DNA of 64,000 bases. Origin: Roseinatronobacter sp052379845 (lineage in GTDB: Bacteria > Pseudomonadota > Alphaproteobacteria > Rhodobacterales > Rhodobacteraceae). Location: assembly GCA_052379845.1 (NCBI GenBank), contig JBQTCF010000021.1; one strand, 5' to 3'. A program made the translations under genes and the position numbers. The notes under the pieces were generated by a model. The model was not told the origin of the DNA. It saw nothing but the letters and a program-made list of their open reading frames with translations, and searched no databases. Numbering within the stretch: the stretch's first letter is position 1; each line of letters begins with the position of its first letter. Shown one piece after another: positions 51,604 through 61,047 of the stretch.

Positions 51604-52262
51604 CGCAGCGCCTTGTTATTTTTGACGTGGATGGCACGTTGGTGGACAGTCAGGGCCATATTCTGGCGGCCATGGCGCAGGCTTTTGGCAGTGTGGGGCG
51701 CGATGTGCCCGCGCGGGAACAGGTGCTGTCCATCGTGGGCCTGTCGCTGCCTGTCGCCATTGCGCGGCTTGCGCCTGATCTGGATGCACTGGCACAGACC
51801 CGGCTTGTGGGCGCCTACAAGGACGCCTTCAATACGCTGCGCGCACAGGATATGTCCCCGCTTTATCCCGGCGCCGCCGAAACGCTGGCCGCGCTGGCCG
51901 CGCGCAGCGATGTCGTGCTGGGTATTGCGACGGGGAAATCGCGGCGCGGGCTGGACCATCTGGTGGCGGCACATGACTGGGCGGGGCGGTTTGCCACGCT
52001 GCAGGTGGCTGATGACCACCCGTCAAAACCTCATCCGTCCATGATTCATGCCTGCTTGCGCGAAACCGGTATCGCGCCTGAAAATACCGTGATGGTGGGC
52101 GACACCACCTATGACATGGACATGGCGCGGGCCGCGGGGGTGCATGGGCTGGGCGTTAGCTGGGGTTACCACGCGCCAACGGCGCTGGGGGTGCCGGTCG
52201 TGGATGATTTTCTGTCACTGCCGCTGGCGCTGGCACAGGTTTGGACCAAGGGGGCAGCATGA
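51600..52262 (+). CDS. HAD-superfamily hydrolase (phosphoglycolate-phosphatase-like)
   Basis: A 220-residue HAD-IA phosphatase. Motif I is IFDVDGTLVDSQG, motif II is around GIATGKSRRGL, and motif IV is MVGDTTYDMDMARAAG. The substrate cannot be read from the sequence. It is the middle gene of an operon with four-base overlaps on both sides. Confidence 0.92.
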   Translation: MTQRLVIFDVDGTLVDSQGHILAAMAQAFGSVGRDVPAREQVLSIVGLSLPVAIARLAPDLDALAQTRLVGAYKDAFNTLRAQDMSPLYPGAAETLAALAARSDVVLGIATGKSRRGLDHLVAAHDWAGRFATLQVADDHPSKPHPSMIHACLRETGIAPENTVMVGDTTYDMDMARAAGVHGLGVSWGYHAPTALGVPVVDDFLSLPLALAQVWTKGAA

Positions 52263-52972
52263 GCGGTTGGGTAAAGAAACGCTTCTGGACAGATGCAAGC
52301 GTGGTTTCCACCAATGACGGGTTTACCGTCACCCTTGACGGGCGGTCGCTGAAAACACCGGCCAAGGCCCCGCTGAATGTGCCCACGCGTGCCATCGCGG
52401 ACCTGATTGCGCAGGAATGGCGCGCGCAAGGCGATGTTATCAAACCCGAATCCATGCCCGCCACACGCGCGGCCAATGCCGCCATCGACAAGGTGCGTGG
52501 CCAGAAGGCCGAAGTGACCGAGATCATCACCGCCTATGGGGACAGTGATCTGGTGTGTTACCGCGCCGAAGCCCCGCAAGAACTGGTGAACCGCGAAGCG
52601 CAGGCCTGGGACCCGCTTATTGACTGGGCCGCCCATCGCTATGGCGTGCGGCCCGTGACCTATACGGGCATCATGCACGCCCCCCAGCCCAGCGCGCTGC
52701 TGTCAAGCATGCATGCGGATGTCGACCGCCTGAGCGCCTTTGAACTGACTGCCTTTCATGATCTGGTGTCGATGTCGGGGTCATTGATCATAGGGTTGGC
52801 CACGCTGGACCAGTTTGCCACAGCCCCAGAGTTATGGGCCGCGTCCCGCGTGGATGAAGACTGGCAAATCGAACAATGGGGCGCAGATGACGAAGCTTCC
52901 GCGCTGGCCGCAGGCCGAGAGGCGGCATTTCTGGACGCTGCGCGGTTTTACTTCGCGCTTCAGTCCGCCTGA
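52259..52972 (+). CDS. ATP12-family F1-ATPase assembly chaperone
   Basis: A 237-residue protein related to mitochondrial ATP12, which guides assembly of the F1 alpha subunit. KKRFWTDASVVSTNDGFTVT, LDGRSLKTPAKAPL and SDLVCYRAEAP are typical. The start overlaps the preceding stop codon. Its 3' end overlaps the convergent sixA gene by 13 bases. Confidence 0.93.
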   Translation: MSGWVKKRFWTDASVVSTNDGFTVTLDGRSLKTPAKAPLNVPTRAIADLIAQEWRAQGDVIKPESMPATRAANAAIDKVRGQKAEVTEIITAYGDSDLVCYRAEAPQELVNREAQAWDPLIDWAAHRYGVRPVTYTGIMHAPQPSALLSSMHADVDRLSAFELTAFHDLVSMSGSLIIGLATLDQFATAPELWAASRVDEDWQIEQWGADDEASALAAGREAAFLDAARFYFALQSA

Positions 52973-53472
52973 TCCAGATCGCGCGGCACAATGAACGCCA
53001 CGGCCTGCCCCGTCCCGTAACGCAGTGACCGCCAGTCTGGCGCGTCAAATTCCGCTACAAGGGTTGCACAAGTCGGATACCTGCCAAATTCAGGATGCGC
53101 CAGCGCGCTGCCCAACAACATGCGCGCGAAAACTGCAATTCCGGGGTTATGGCCCACCATCATGACCGTGGCCGCGCTGGCGCTGCGCAGCACCTGCAGC
53201 ATGATATCCGGCCCGGCATGGTATAGGGCCGACTCAAACCGTGTAGGCACTGTTTTGGGAAATTCGGCGCGCACCAGATCCCATGTCTGGCGGGTGCGCA
53301 CCGCGTCGGAAACCAGCGCTTCGCCGGGCAGATGGCCATTCCCCGACAGCCAACGCCCGATTGCCGGTGCCGCGCGTTGTCCGCGTGCGTTCAAAGGGCG
53401 CGCATGATCGGAATCCAGCGGATTGTCCCAGTCGGATTTTGCATGGCGCGTCAGGATCAGGCGTAGGGTCAT
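52960..53472 (-). CDS. SixA-like phosphohistidine phosphatase
   Basis: A 170-residue histidine-phosphatase-family protein. The RHG-type motif is LTRHAKSDWDNP, and the second catalytic His is in VMMVGHNPGI. SixA removes phosphate from histidine residues of phosphorelay or PTS proteins. It overlaps the ferredoxin gene by four bases upstream and the ATP12 gene by 13 bases at its 3' end. Confidence 0.9.
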   Translation of the reverse strand: MTLRLILTRHAKSDWDNPLDSDHARPLNARGQRAAPAIGRWLSGNGHLPGEALVSDAVRTRQTWDLVRAEFPKTVPTRFESALYHAGPDIMLQVLRSASAATVMMVGHNPGIAVFARMLLGSALAHPEFGRYPTCATLVAEFDAPDWRSLRYGTGQAVAFIVPRDLDQAD

Positions 53473-54119
53473 GGGTGAAACTGCCTCATGTGGAATGCAG
53501 ATTGTGCACGAACACGCCCGAAGGTTTGCGACACGGGACAGGCGGCGCGCACCGCGCAGCCCCCGGTCATGCAGCGCTGGCCATCCGCACTGTTCAGGAA
53601 TGCGTGGCAGGCGGGCACATCATAGCCTTGCGGTGTCAATGCACCCACAGGGCAGGCCGTGGCGCAGGGGCGCGCGCAATCGTCACAGACGGGTTCAGAA
53701 CGGGGCGGCTGGTCCAATATGTCGGCAAACCCCAAAGCCCCGCGAAACGACGCCCAAAGCCCCGCCACATCATGCACCAAAAACCGCACCGGCGACGACC
53801 AGACCCGACCCGTTGCCAGCGACCAACTGAAAAACGGATAGGGCGGCTGAACGCCAAAAGGATAAATGGCACGCGCGCCAAGCTGCCGCGCCATGGCATC
53901 GATAACGCGCCGCGACCAGCGGTCCATGGGGTCGGGTGCCCCATCCATATATTCGGGACTGCCCTTAAAAACCTGCCAAAATCCCGGTTCATGCGGCCCC
54001 AACAGAACCAGCGTTTGCACGCCATCTGGCAAATCTGCCTGATCCCGCCCCACGCTGCCCATTACCGCAAGGGCCTGTGCCTGCGCCATATCAGCAATGC
54101 GCCCCAGAACCTGCGGCAT
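53469..54119 (-). CDS. Ferredoxin-type iron-sulfur protein
   Basis: A 216-residue soluble protein. The C-terminal part has a cysteine-rich region (CDDCARPCATACPVGAL and then CMTGGCAVRAACPVS) able to hold two 4Fe-4S clusters, as in the double-cluster domain also seen in epoxyqueuosine reductase. The N-terminal half resembles the QueG-like core but is too short for the full enzyme. The redox role is unknown. It precedes sixA with a four-base overlap. Confidence 0.85.
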   Translation of the reverse strand: MPQVLGRIADMAQAQALAVMGSVGRDQADLPDGVQTLVLLGPHEPGFWQVFKGSPEYMDGAPDPMDRWSRRVIDAMARQLGARAIYPFGVQPPYPFFSWSLATGRVWSSPVRFLVHDVAGLWASFRGALGFADILDQPPRSEPVCDDCARPCATACPVGALTPQGYDVPACHAFLNSADGQRCMTGGCAVRAACPVSQTFGRVRAQSAFHMRQFHP

Positions 54120-54128
54120 GCGTCATCC

Positions 54129-55013
54129 TTATGCTTTGGCTAATGGCAGGGTGTCGCGGATGATACTGCCCGCACCATGATCCGTGAACAATTCCAGCAA
54201 ACACGCATTTGGCGCGCGCCCGTCAAGGATGACGACGGCACGCACACCGCCCTCGATGGCATCAAGGGCAGTTTGGGTTTTGGGAATCATCCCGCCCGCA
54301 ATCACGCCCTTTTCGGTCAGGTCGCGCACATGGGCCGGGCTAAGCTGTGTGACCACATCGCCGTGCTCGTTCTTCACGCCCGAGACATCGGTCAGCAACA
54401 GCAAACGATCTGCTTTCAGCGCGCCTGCGATGGCCCCTGCTGCCGTGTCGCCGTTAATGTTGTAGGTTTCGCCCTGCCGCCCCATTCCCAGCGGCGCAAT
54501 GACGGGAATGAACCCGCCAGTGAACAGATGGTGCAGCAATTCGGTGTTAATGGCCGCAGGACGCCCCACAAGCCCCAATTCGGGGTCATCGGGTTCGCAA
54601 GTGACCATGCCGCCATCCTTGCCCGACAGGCCAACGGCCTTGCCCCCCTCCAGCTGGATGGCCTGCACGATGCGCTTGTTCACCGACCCTGACAGCACCA
54701 TTTCAACCACATTCATGGTGGCCGCATCGGTTACACGCTTGCCGCGCACAAACTCAGACTGGATGTCCAGCTTTCGCAACATGTCGTTGATCATTGGCCC
54801 GCCACCATGCACGATGACAGGGTTCACGCCGACCTGTCGCATCAGCACCACATCGCGCGCGAAGGAGGCCATTTCCTCGGCGTCGCCCATGGCATGGCCG
54901 CCAAACTTGATAACCACAATGGCGCCGGAATAGCGCTGCAAATAGGGTAATGCCTCGGACAGGGTCCGGGCGGTGGCAAACCAATCCTGTGTCATGGGGC
55001 GTTGCTTCTTCAT
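54129..55013 (-). CDS. argB: Acetylglutamate kinase
   Basis: Phosphorylates N-acetylglutamate in arginine synthesis. At 294 residues it has VVIKFGGHAMGDAEEMASFA, VNPVIVHGGGPMINDMLRKL and GKDGGMVTC, all typical. An alternative start at 54995 (MTQDWFATARTLSE) is close to some homologues. It starts two bases after the engB stop codon and is the downstream gene of a long minus-strand operon. Confidence 0.96.
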   Translation of the reverse strand: MKKQRPMTQDWFATARTLSEALPYLQRYSGAIVVIKFGGHAMGDAEEMASFARDVVLMRQVGVNPVIVHGGGPMINDMLRKLDIQSEFVRGKRVTDAATMNVVEMVLSGSVNKRIVQAIQLEGGKAVGLSGKDGGMVTCEPDDPELGLVGRPAAINTELLHHLFTGGFIPVIAPLGMGRQGETYNINGDTAAGAIAGALKADRLLLLTDVSGVKNEHGDVVTQLSPAHVRDLTEKGVIAGGMIPKTQTALDAIEGGVRAVVILDGRAPNACLLELFTDHGAGSIIRDTLPLAKA

Positions 55014-55014
55014 G

Positions 55015-55671
55015 TTAGGTCAGTCCCGCGATAATCGCGCGCAATGTGGGTATGCCGTCCCCCGTTTCAGACGAGGTGACGACGATTTCGGGATAGGCGG
55101 CGGGGTGCTTGGCAAGGGCGGCACGCACCTGTGCCAGTATGTCGTCCTGCGCGGCGCGGCTTAACTTGTCGGCCTTGGTCAGAACCACCTGAAAGGTGAC
55201 AGCGGAACTGTTCAGCAGTTTCATGATCTCCGCATCCACGGGCTTGACCCCATGACGCATATCGATCAGCAAAAACGCGCGGCGCAAGGTCGCCCGCCCG
55301 GACAGATACGCCTTCAACAGGCGCTGCCAGCGTTCGACAATCGGCAACGGGGCCTTGGCAAAGCCATAGCCGGGCAAATCCACCAGATAATGGCTGTCAG
55401 CAACCGTGAAATAGTTGATTTCCTGCGTGCGGCCCGGTGTGTTGGACGTGCGCGCAATAGCCTTGCGCCCGGTCAGCGCATTGATCAGGCTGGATTTGCC
55501 CACATTGGACCGGCCCGCAAAACACACTTCCATCCTGTCAGCGGGCGGCAAGCCGTCCATGGCAACCACACCTTTCAGGAATTCCACCTGACCGGTCAGC
55601 AGCTTGCGGCCCGTTTCCGCCATCTCGGCAGTTGGTTCATCAGAAACAGGGAAGGGCAGTTGTGTTGTCAT
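55015..55671 (-). CDS. engB: EngB (YsxC), ribosome biogenesis GTPase
   Basis: A 218-residue essential GTPase for 50S assembly. The P-loop is FAGRSNVGKSSLINAL, G3 is DLPGYGFAK, and G4 is LTKADKLS. The ATG at 55671 overlaps the MOSC stop (ATGA), with GGAG eight bases before it. Confidence 0.96.
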   Translation of the reverse strand: MTTQLPFPVSDEPTAEMAETGRKLLTGQVEFLKGVVAMDGLPPADRMEVCFAGRSNVGKSSLINALTGRKAIARTSNTPGRTQEINYFTVADSHYLVDLPGYGFAKAPLPIVERWQRLLKAYLSGRATLRRAFLLIDMRHGVKPVDAEIMKLLNSSAVTFQVVLTKADKLSRAAQDDILAQVRAALAKHPAAYPEIVVTSSETGDGIPTLRAIIAGLT

Positions 55672-56417
55672 GCGCAAAGCTCCAGTCTGTCGCCCGTGCG
55701 GATGATGCCCCCGCGCGTGACAATGGCATAAACGCCAAAATCCGTATGGCCATAGGCCGCATCCAGTTCCGCAAGCGTGTCAACATCAATCCGGCCCGTC
55801 GCACAATCCACCATCGTGGCGCGACAGCGGGTAATGCGTTCGACAATTTTCAGCCGGGCGTCCCCGATGGCCAGTTCACGGTCCAGAAGATCAAATTCTT
55901 CCCATGGGGCCAGCCCGTCCAGCCACAGGTTGCCGCGCCAGCGGTCCAGCCCCAGATCGCACCCCAGACGCGCGCCCAGCACGCGGTTTGACGCAAGGTT
56001 CAGCAGCGACACAGACTCGAAATCCGTGTCGGTCATGCCGCGCCCCGCGGTGACCAGCCGCACAGGCTGCGCGCGCCCGCCCGCCATAAGGGGCGCAACC
56101 CAGTTCAGGAAATCCACCTGCCCGTGTGCTGTGTCAGGGTCGAAAGTCAGCGCATCGCGGGCAGGATGGGTCAGGGTTATGCGCCCTGCAGTTTCATCAA
56201 ACTGCGCGTCAATCGCCTGCAATGCGGGCGTCTTGGCCGCGCGCGTGAAATTCATGCACGGATTCCAGCCATCTTGCAACCGCGCCGCTTCATGGGCGAC
56301 GGCCCAATGCCGGTCAAACGGCAGACAGCGCCCTTCGGTCAAGGCAACATCGTCCAGCGATTGCCGGCCATGCGCCTTGATGGGATGGCGGAAGATATGC
56401 GCCAGCCGCCACCCCAT
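55668..56417 (-). CDS. MOSC-domain protein
   Basis: A 249-residue protein. The N-terminal beta-barrel (MGWRLAHIFRHPIKAHG) and the MOSC core (RCRATMVDCATGRIDVDTLA with the conserved Cys in CRATMVD) are seen. MOSC proteins relate to molybdenum-cofactor sulfurase and N-hydroxylated-base reduction. It is a constant member of the yidC-engB-argB neighbourhood in this order. Confidence 0.9.
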   Translation of the reverse strand: MGWRLAHIFRHPIKAHGRQSLDDVALTEGRCLPFDRHWAVAHEAARLQDGWNPCMNFTRAAKTPALQAIDAQFDETAGRITLTHPARDALTFDPDTAHGQVDFLNWVAPLMAGGRAQPVRLVTAGRGMTDTDFESVSLLNLASNRVLGARLGCDLGLDRWRGNLWLDGLAPWEEFDLLDRELAIGDARLKIVERITRCRATMVDCATGRIDVDTLAELDAAYGHTDFGVYAIVTRGGIIRTGDRLELCA

Positions 56418-56421
56418 GGCC

Positions 56422-58191
56422 TTAGGTTTTCTTCTTCTTGGTGAAGATATTGCCCAATATATCCGGCCTGCTGCCATTCATCGACATGATCAGATACTGC
56501 TGCGTGAAGGTAATCACGTTGTTGGCGATCCAGTACAGCACCAGACCCGACGCGAACCACCCCAGCATGAACATGAATATCCACGGCATCCACATCATCA
56601 CAGCTTGCTGGATGGGTTCGGTGGGGGTTGGGTTCAGCTTCATCTGCAGCCACATCGACACCCCCAGCAAGATGGGCAGAATGCCAATAAACACCATCGC
56701 CAGAATGCTTTCAGGATGCGGCGCTGCCCATGGCAGCAACCCAAACAGGTTCATGATAGATGTGGGGTCAGGCGCGGACAGGTCATTGAACACCCCGAAC
56801 CATTCCGCGTGGCGCAGGTCGATCGTGACGAAAATAACCTTATACAGCGAGAAGAAGATTGGAATCTGCAACAGGATCGGCAGGCAGCCCGCAGCGGGGT
56901 TCACCTTCTTCTCCTTGTACAGTTTCATCATTTCCTGCTGCATCATCTGGCGGTCATCGCCCGCACGTTCCTTCAGCGCCATCATTTCGGGCTGAAGTTC
57001 CTTCATCTTCGCCATGCTGACATAGGATTTCCACGCCAGCGGCAACAACACCGCCTTGATCAACAGCGTCAGGGTGATGATAGACCACCCCATATTGCCG
57101 ATGATTCCATTGATGAAATACAGGGTCGCAAAGATGGGTTTGGTCAGAAAGAAGAACCAGCCCCAGTCGATGGCGTCAATGAACCGATTAATCCCCATTT
57201 CGCGTTCATAGGTGCGGATGGTGGTCCATTCCTTCGCGCCCGCAAACAGCATTGTCTGCACCTGATCGCTTTCGCCCGGCCCGACAACAAGCGTCGGCAG
57301 GTCAGCGCGGGTCTGATACACGTCGCGCGACGGAATATACCGCGATACCGCAGAAAATGCCTGACCGGGCTGCGGCACAAGCATGGCCATCCAGTATTTG
57401 TCACTGATGCCCAACCAGCCGTTTTCTGCAACTTCGGTCACGCGGGCATTGGTGTTTTCGCGTTCATGCATGCGCAGGTCGCGGATGGCCTTGTATTTGT
57501 CTTCATTCAGCTTGCCATCGGCAACTTCGATGAACCCTTCATGGCTGATGAAGAAGTTTTCCAGATCGGACGGTTCACCATGACGCGACAACAGGCCATA
57601 GGGGGCAACGCGGGCGGTGGCATCGCCGGTGTTTTCCACCCCTTGCGTGATGGTGAACATGAAGTTTTCATCAACATCATACCGCTGTGTGAAGCGCACG
57701 CCCTGATCATTGACCCAAGCCAACGTCACATGGGAACCGGGTGTCAGGCGGGTGCCTTCGACCAATTCCCAAGGGGTGCTTGCGCCGGGCACATCATCCC
57801 AGTCCATGTCCCGGCCCGGCCGCCAGCCATGCAGCGCGTAAAACGCTTCGCGCGCGCCTTCGGGTGTCAGCAAATGCACGACATCGGAATCATCCTGGAC
57901 GGTTTCGCGGTAATCGCGCAGCGCCAGATCGTCGATACGCCCGCCGCGCAGATTGATTGTGCCAACCAAGCGCGGGGTGTCGATGTCAATGCGCGGCAGT
58001 TCCGGCAAACCGTCAGCGCCCACGCCTTCGACCATGGCGGGGGCCTGCGCACCTTCGGCCAGTGGCAGTTCGGCCACCTCAGCAGCATCTTGCGGGGTAG
58101 GTTCGGGGGGCGGGAACATCCACATCCAGACAACCAGCACAAACAGGCTGAGAGCAAAGGCCAGAAGCAGATTGCGGTTCTGTTCGTCCAT
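56422..58191 (-). CDS. yidC: YidC, membrane protein insertase
   Basis: A 589-residue Oxa1-family insertase. The N-terminal MDEQNRNLLLAFALSLFVLV anchor is followed by a large periplasmic domain and five C-terminal transmembrane helices, including AAGCLPILLQIPIFFSLYKV. The start at 58191 is at the conserved N-terminus. It works with the Sec channel or alone to insert inner-membrane proteins. Confidence 0.97.
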   Translation of the reverse strand: MDEQNRNLLLAFALSLFVLVVWMWMFPPPEPTPQDAAEVAELPLAEGAQAPAMVEGVGADGLPELPRIDIDTPRLVGTINLRGGRIDDLALRDYRETVQDDSDVVHLLTPEGAREAFYALHGWRPGRDMDWDDVPGASTPWELVEGTRLTPGSHVTLAWVNDQGVRFTQRYDVDENFMFTITQGVENTGDATARVAPYGLLSRHGEPSDLENFFISHEGFIEVADGKLNEDKYKAIRDLRMHERENTNARVTEVAENGWLGISDKYWMAMLVPQPGQAFSAVSRYIPSRDVYQTRADLPTLVVGPGESDQVQTMLFAGAKEWTTIRTYEREMGINRFIDAIDWGWFFFLTKPIFATLYFINGIIGNMGWSIITLTLLIKAVLLPLAWKSYVSMAKMKELQPEMMALKERAGDDRQMMQQEMMKLYKEKKVNPAAGCLPILLQIPIFFSLYKVIFVTIDLRHAEWFGVFNDLSAPDPTSIMNLFGLLPWAAPHPESILAMVFIGILPILLGVSMWLQMKLNPTPTEPIQQAVMMWMPWIFMFMLGWFASGLVLYWIANNVITFTQQYLIMSMNGSRPDILGNIFTKKKKT

Positions 58192-58280
58192 GAAAAGGCC
58201 GTTTCCTGTCACATCAAGGGTCGCGCCGGTTCAACAGAAGCACCGGGCAAAGGTCAAGCGGTTTTCCCCCTTTCAACCGA

Positions 58281-59150
58281 TCACAAGGTCAGATCAGGGG
58301 GCGTATTCGGGTTCAACAGCGGTTTATCGCCCCGCGCAAGGGCCAGAAAGTCAAAAAGCTGCAGGTCAGGCATATGCGACGGGCGAATATTCATCAAGGC
58401 ACGGAACATCACATTGCGCCGCCCCGGACTGCGGCGTTCCCATTCATCAAGCAACGCCTTGACCTGCATACGCTGCAACCCTTCTTGCGACCCGCACAGA
58501 TCACACGGGATGATGGGATAATTCATCGCGCGCGCAAAACGGTCGCAATCCGCTTCGGGGACGAAGGCAAGAGGGCGGTAGACAAACAGATCCCCGTCCT
58601 CGTTCAGCAGTTTCGGGGGCATGGTCGCAAGGCGCCCGCCATGAAACAGGTTCATGAAGAAGGTTTCCAGCAGATCATCGCGGTGATGGCCCAGAACAAC
58701 CGCGCTGCACCCTTCTTCGCGGGCAATGCGATACAGGTTGCCCCGCCGCAACCGCGAACACAGCGCGCAATAGGTGCGCCCCTGCGGCACCTTGTCCACG
58801 ACGATGGAATAGGTGTCCTGATATTCAATCCGGTGCGGGATTTGCATGCGCGTCAAAAAGTCAGGCAGCACAGTCGCGGGAAAATTGGGTTGGCCCTGAT
58901 CCAGATTGCAGGCCAGCAGGTCAACAGGCAACAGCCCGCGCCACTTCAATTCGACCAGCGCCGCCAGCAACGTGTAGCTGTCCTTGCCGCCCGACAGGCA
59001 CACCAGCCAGCGCGCGCCCGGTTCGACCATGCCATACTGGTCAATCACGGCGCGGGCTTCGCGGATGATGCGCTTGCGCAATTTGCGAAATTCCGTGGTG
59101 TCGGGGGCACCTTGCAGGATCAGCGGCAGGTCAGTGGTTTCATCAAGCAT
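58281..59150 (-). CDS. ttcA: TtcA, tRNA 2-thiocytidine(32) synthetase
   Basis: A 289-residue iron-sulfur enzyme that thiolates C32 of some tRNAs. The PP-loop is CLSGGKDSYTLL, and the two CxxC pairs are CALCSRLRRG and CDLCGSQEGL. The start at 59150 fits homologues; two more ATGs lie upstream in frame. It sits between yidD and yidC. Confidence 0.93.
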   Translation of the reverse strand: MLDETTDLPLILQGAPDTTEFRKLRKRIIREARAVIDQYGMVEPGARWLVCLSGGKDSYTLLAALVELKWRGLLPVDLLACNLDQGQPNFPATVLPDFLTRMQIPHRIEYQDTYSIVVDKVPQGRTYCALCSRLRRGNLYRIAREEGCSAVVLGHHRDDLLETFFMNLFHGGRLATMPPKLLNEDGDLFVYRPLAFVPEADCDRFARAMNYPIIPCDLCGSQEGLQRMQVKALLDEWERRSPGRRNVMFRALMNIRPSHMPDLQLFDFLALARGDKPLLNPNTPPDLTL

Positions 59151-59206
59151 TTGGCGTTCCATCCCTGGTGCTGTGGCTATGCCATAAAACGCACCGCACT
59201 GCAAAG

Positions 59207-59461
59207 TCAGCGGCGCTGTTGCGCGTCATGGGCGGCATCAGCGCCCGGCACAGGGTCATACCCTGCCCCGCCCCATGGATGGCACCGCCCGATTCGGCGC
59301 AGCGCCAGCCACGCGCCCCTGATGGCGCCATGTCGCTGCAGCGCGTCCAGCGCATAGGCGGAACATGTCGGCTGGAACCGGCAGCCATGCCCCACCCACG
59401 GGCTGAATACCACGCGGTAAAACCGCACTGGCAACGAAAAGACCCACCCCAACGGGGTCAT
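59207..59461 (-). CDS. yidD: YidD, membrane insertion efficiency factor
   Basis: An 84-residue protein with the three-cysteine HGCRFQPTCSAYALDALQRH motif and RRIGRCHPWGGAGYDPVP. It assists YidC-dependent insertion. It overlaps rnpA by four bases. Confidence 0.95.
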   Translation of the reverse strand: MTPLGWVFSLPVRFYRVVFSPWVGHGCRFQPTCSAYALDALQRHGAIRGAWLALRRIGRCHPWGGAGYDPVPGADAAHDAQQRR

Positions 59462-59874
59462 TGCCCCGCCCCGTGCAGCTTTTGCAGCGCGCGCAGCAAA
59501 TCCGCTGACATGGCGTTGAAATCATGGTGGGCCGTGGCACCCGGCCGCCCGACCAGCACATAATCCCAGCCAGCGCGCGCATGCTGCGCCATCACAAGGC
59601 GCGCGATTTCGCGCAAGCGCCGCTTTGCGCGGTTGCGCAGAACGGCGTTGCCCACCTTCTTGGAACAGGTGAAGCCAACGCGAAAAGGGCCATCATCCCC
59701 GCGCGGAAATGCCTGCACCAGAAAAGCCGGGCATGGCAACCGCCGCCCCTTTGCGGCGCGCAGGAAATCCGCACGGCGTTTCACGATTTCGGGTTTTCCA
59801 AATGACAATACCGCCGTAACAGATGCAGCACAGGCGCCTTGCCCGGCTACATTTGTTTGCGGCGGTGCCATCAT
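59458..59874 (-). CDS. rnpA: Ribonuclease P protein component
   Basis: A 138-residue basic protein that binds the RNase P RNA for 5' tRNA processing. The conserved RNR motif is VLRNRAKRRLREIARLV and the FTCSKKVGNAV strand precedes it. An N-terminal extension of about 25 residues precedes the usual core, so the true start could be further in. It lies 37 bases downstream of rpmH. Confidence 0.94.
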   Translation of the reverse strand: MMAPPQTNVAGQGACAASVTAVLSFGKPEIVKRRADFLRAAKGRRLPCPAFLVQAFPRGDDGPFRVGFTCSKKVGNAVLRNRAKRRLREIARLVMAQHARAGWDYVLVGRPGATAHHDFNAMSADLLRALQKLHGAGQ

Positions 59875-59911
59875 GGTCCCTTCTCTGGCCCGAAATTACG
59901 GACCAAATACC

Positions 59912-60046
59912 TTAGGCTGACAGATTCTTGCGGCCAATACGGCGGCGTGCGTTCAGAATCTTGCGGCCTGCTTTGGTTGCCATGCGCGCACGGAAACCGT
60001 GGCGGCGCTTGCGGACCAGATTGCTGGGCTGATAGGTGCGTTTCAT
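59912..60046 (-). CDS. rpmH: 50S ribosomal protein L34
   Basis: A 44-residue basic protein, MKRTYQPSNLVRKRRHGFRA to RRRIGRKNLSA, identical in pattern to L34 across bacteria. It heads the rpmH-rnpA-yidD-ttcA-yidC series. A strong promoter lies 70 bases upstream. Confidence 0.98.
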   Translation of the reverse strand: MKRTYQPSNLVRKRRHGFRARMATKAGRKILNARRRIGRKNLSA

Positions 60047-60115
60047 CGCTCCGTTCCTTCATTCCGGCAACCGCAATCCCCGCGGATTCGGCCACCCATT
60101 CAATTACAGAACCGC

Positions 60116-60144
60116 CAGATACGGCCCCCGACCACGCAAGTCAA
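60116..60144 (-). promoter_or_regulatory. Promoter of the rpmH operon
   Basis: On the minus strand TTGACT (60144-60139), a 17-base spacer, then TATCTG (60121-60116). It gives a leader of about 65 bases before rpmH. Confidence 0.7.
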
Positions 60145-60312
60145 TTCGCAATCGCAGGGTTTGGCCGCAATTTTGGCAAAAAACAAAGCGGTCCGTAACA
60201 TTTACGCCTATATCATCGCTGGGGATCAAGCTGTCGTGAACGCGCTACCTTGCCGGAAACATTTGCGCCATCTGGTGCGAAGATAGGGACAGACCATGAG
60301 AAGGACCACGAT

Positions 60313-61047
60313 GTGAGCACCACAGCCCCCCTGCCCCCGTCCGGTTGGCGCCAGCGCCTGCCGCTTATTGTGATTATATGCGTGGCCGTTATCGGGGCAA
60401 TCTTGCTGCGCGACCATCTGAGTTTTGAGGCCCTGCGCGACAATCGCGCCGCACTTCTGGGCTTTCGAGACGCGAATTATACCCTTACCGCAACAATTTT
60501 CATCGCGGCCTATATCGCTATCGTCGCGTTTTCACTGCCCGGCGCAACCGCCGCCACATTGACAGGCGGGTTCCTGTTCGGGGTGTTTCCGGGCGCGATG
60601 TTCAATGTGGTTTCCGCCACGATCGGGGCTGTGCTGATCTTCCTTGTTGTGCGCGCGGGGTTCGGGCGTGCCATGGCGGCCAAGATTGATGCCAGTGACG
60701 GGCGCATGAAGCGCCTGACAGCCGCCATCCGCGAAAATGAAGCGCCAGTGCTGTTTTCACTGCGTCTTATGCCGGTCTTGCCGTTTTTTGTCATGAATGT
60801 GATACCCGCGTTGATCGGGGTGCGCCTGTCAATTTTCGCCACCACCACGCTTTTGGGCATTTTGCCCGGCGGGGTGGTCTATACTTGGGTCGGGGCCGGG
60901 CTGGGCGAAGTGTTCGCCCGCAATGAAACCCCTGATCTGGGTATTATCTTCGAACCCCACATTCTTGGGCCGTTATTGGCGCTTGCCGCGCTTTCGATCA
61001 TCCCCATTGTGGTAAAAACGCTGCGCAAGAAGGAAACCACCCTATGA
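60313..61047 (+). CDS. TVP38/TMEM64 (DedA-like VTT domain) membrane protein
   Basis: A 244-residue inner-membrane protein with six or so hydrophobic segments. FSLPGATAATLTGGFLFGVF and RLMPVLPFFVMNVIPALIGV are the paired VTT-domain motifs with re-entrant loops. These proteins may transport or scramble lipids. GTG at 60313 has AAGGA upstream; the upstream ATG of the longer frame is poor. Its stop overlaps the following oxidoreductase start. Confidence 0.88.
   Translation: MSTTAPLPPSGWRQRLPLIVIICVAVIGAILLRDHLSFEALRDNRAALLGFRDANYTLTATIFIAAYIAIVAFSLPGATAATLTGGFLFGVFPGAMFNVVSATIGAVLIFLVVRAGFGRAMAAKIDASDGRMKRLTAAIRENEAPVLFSLRLMPVLPFFVMNVIPALIGVRLSIFATTTLLGILPGGVVYTWVGAGLGEVFARNETPDLGIIFEPHILGPLLALAALSIIPIVVKTLRKKETTL

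Noticed and set aside
55777..58521. A 914-codon open frame on the plus strand
   Set aside because: It lies antisense to yidC, MOSC and part of ttcA, has no family resemblance, and is explained by third-position G+C bias of the real genes.
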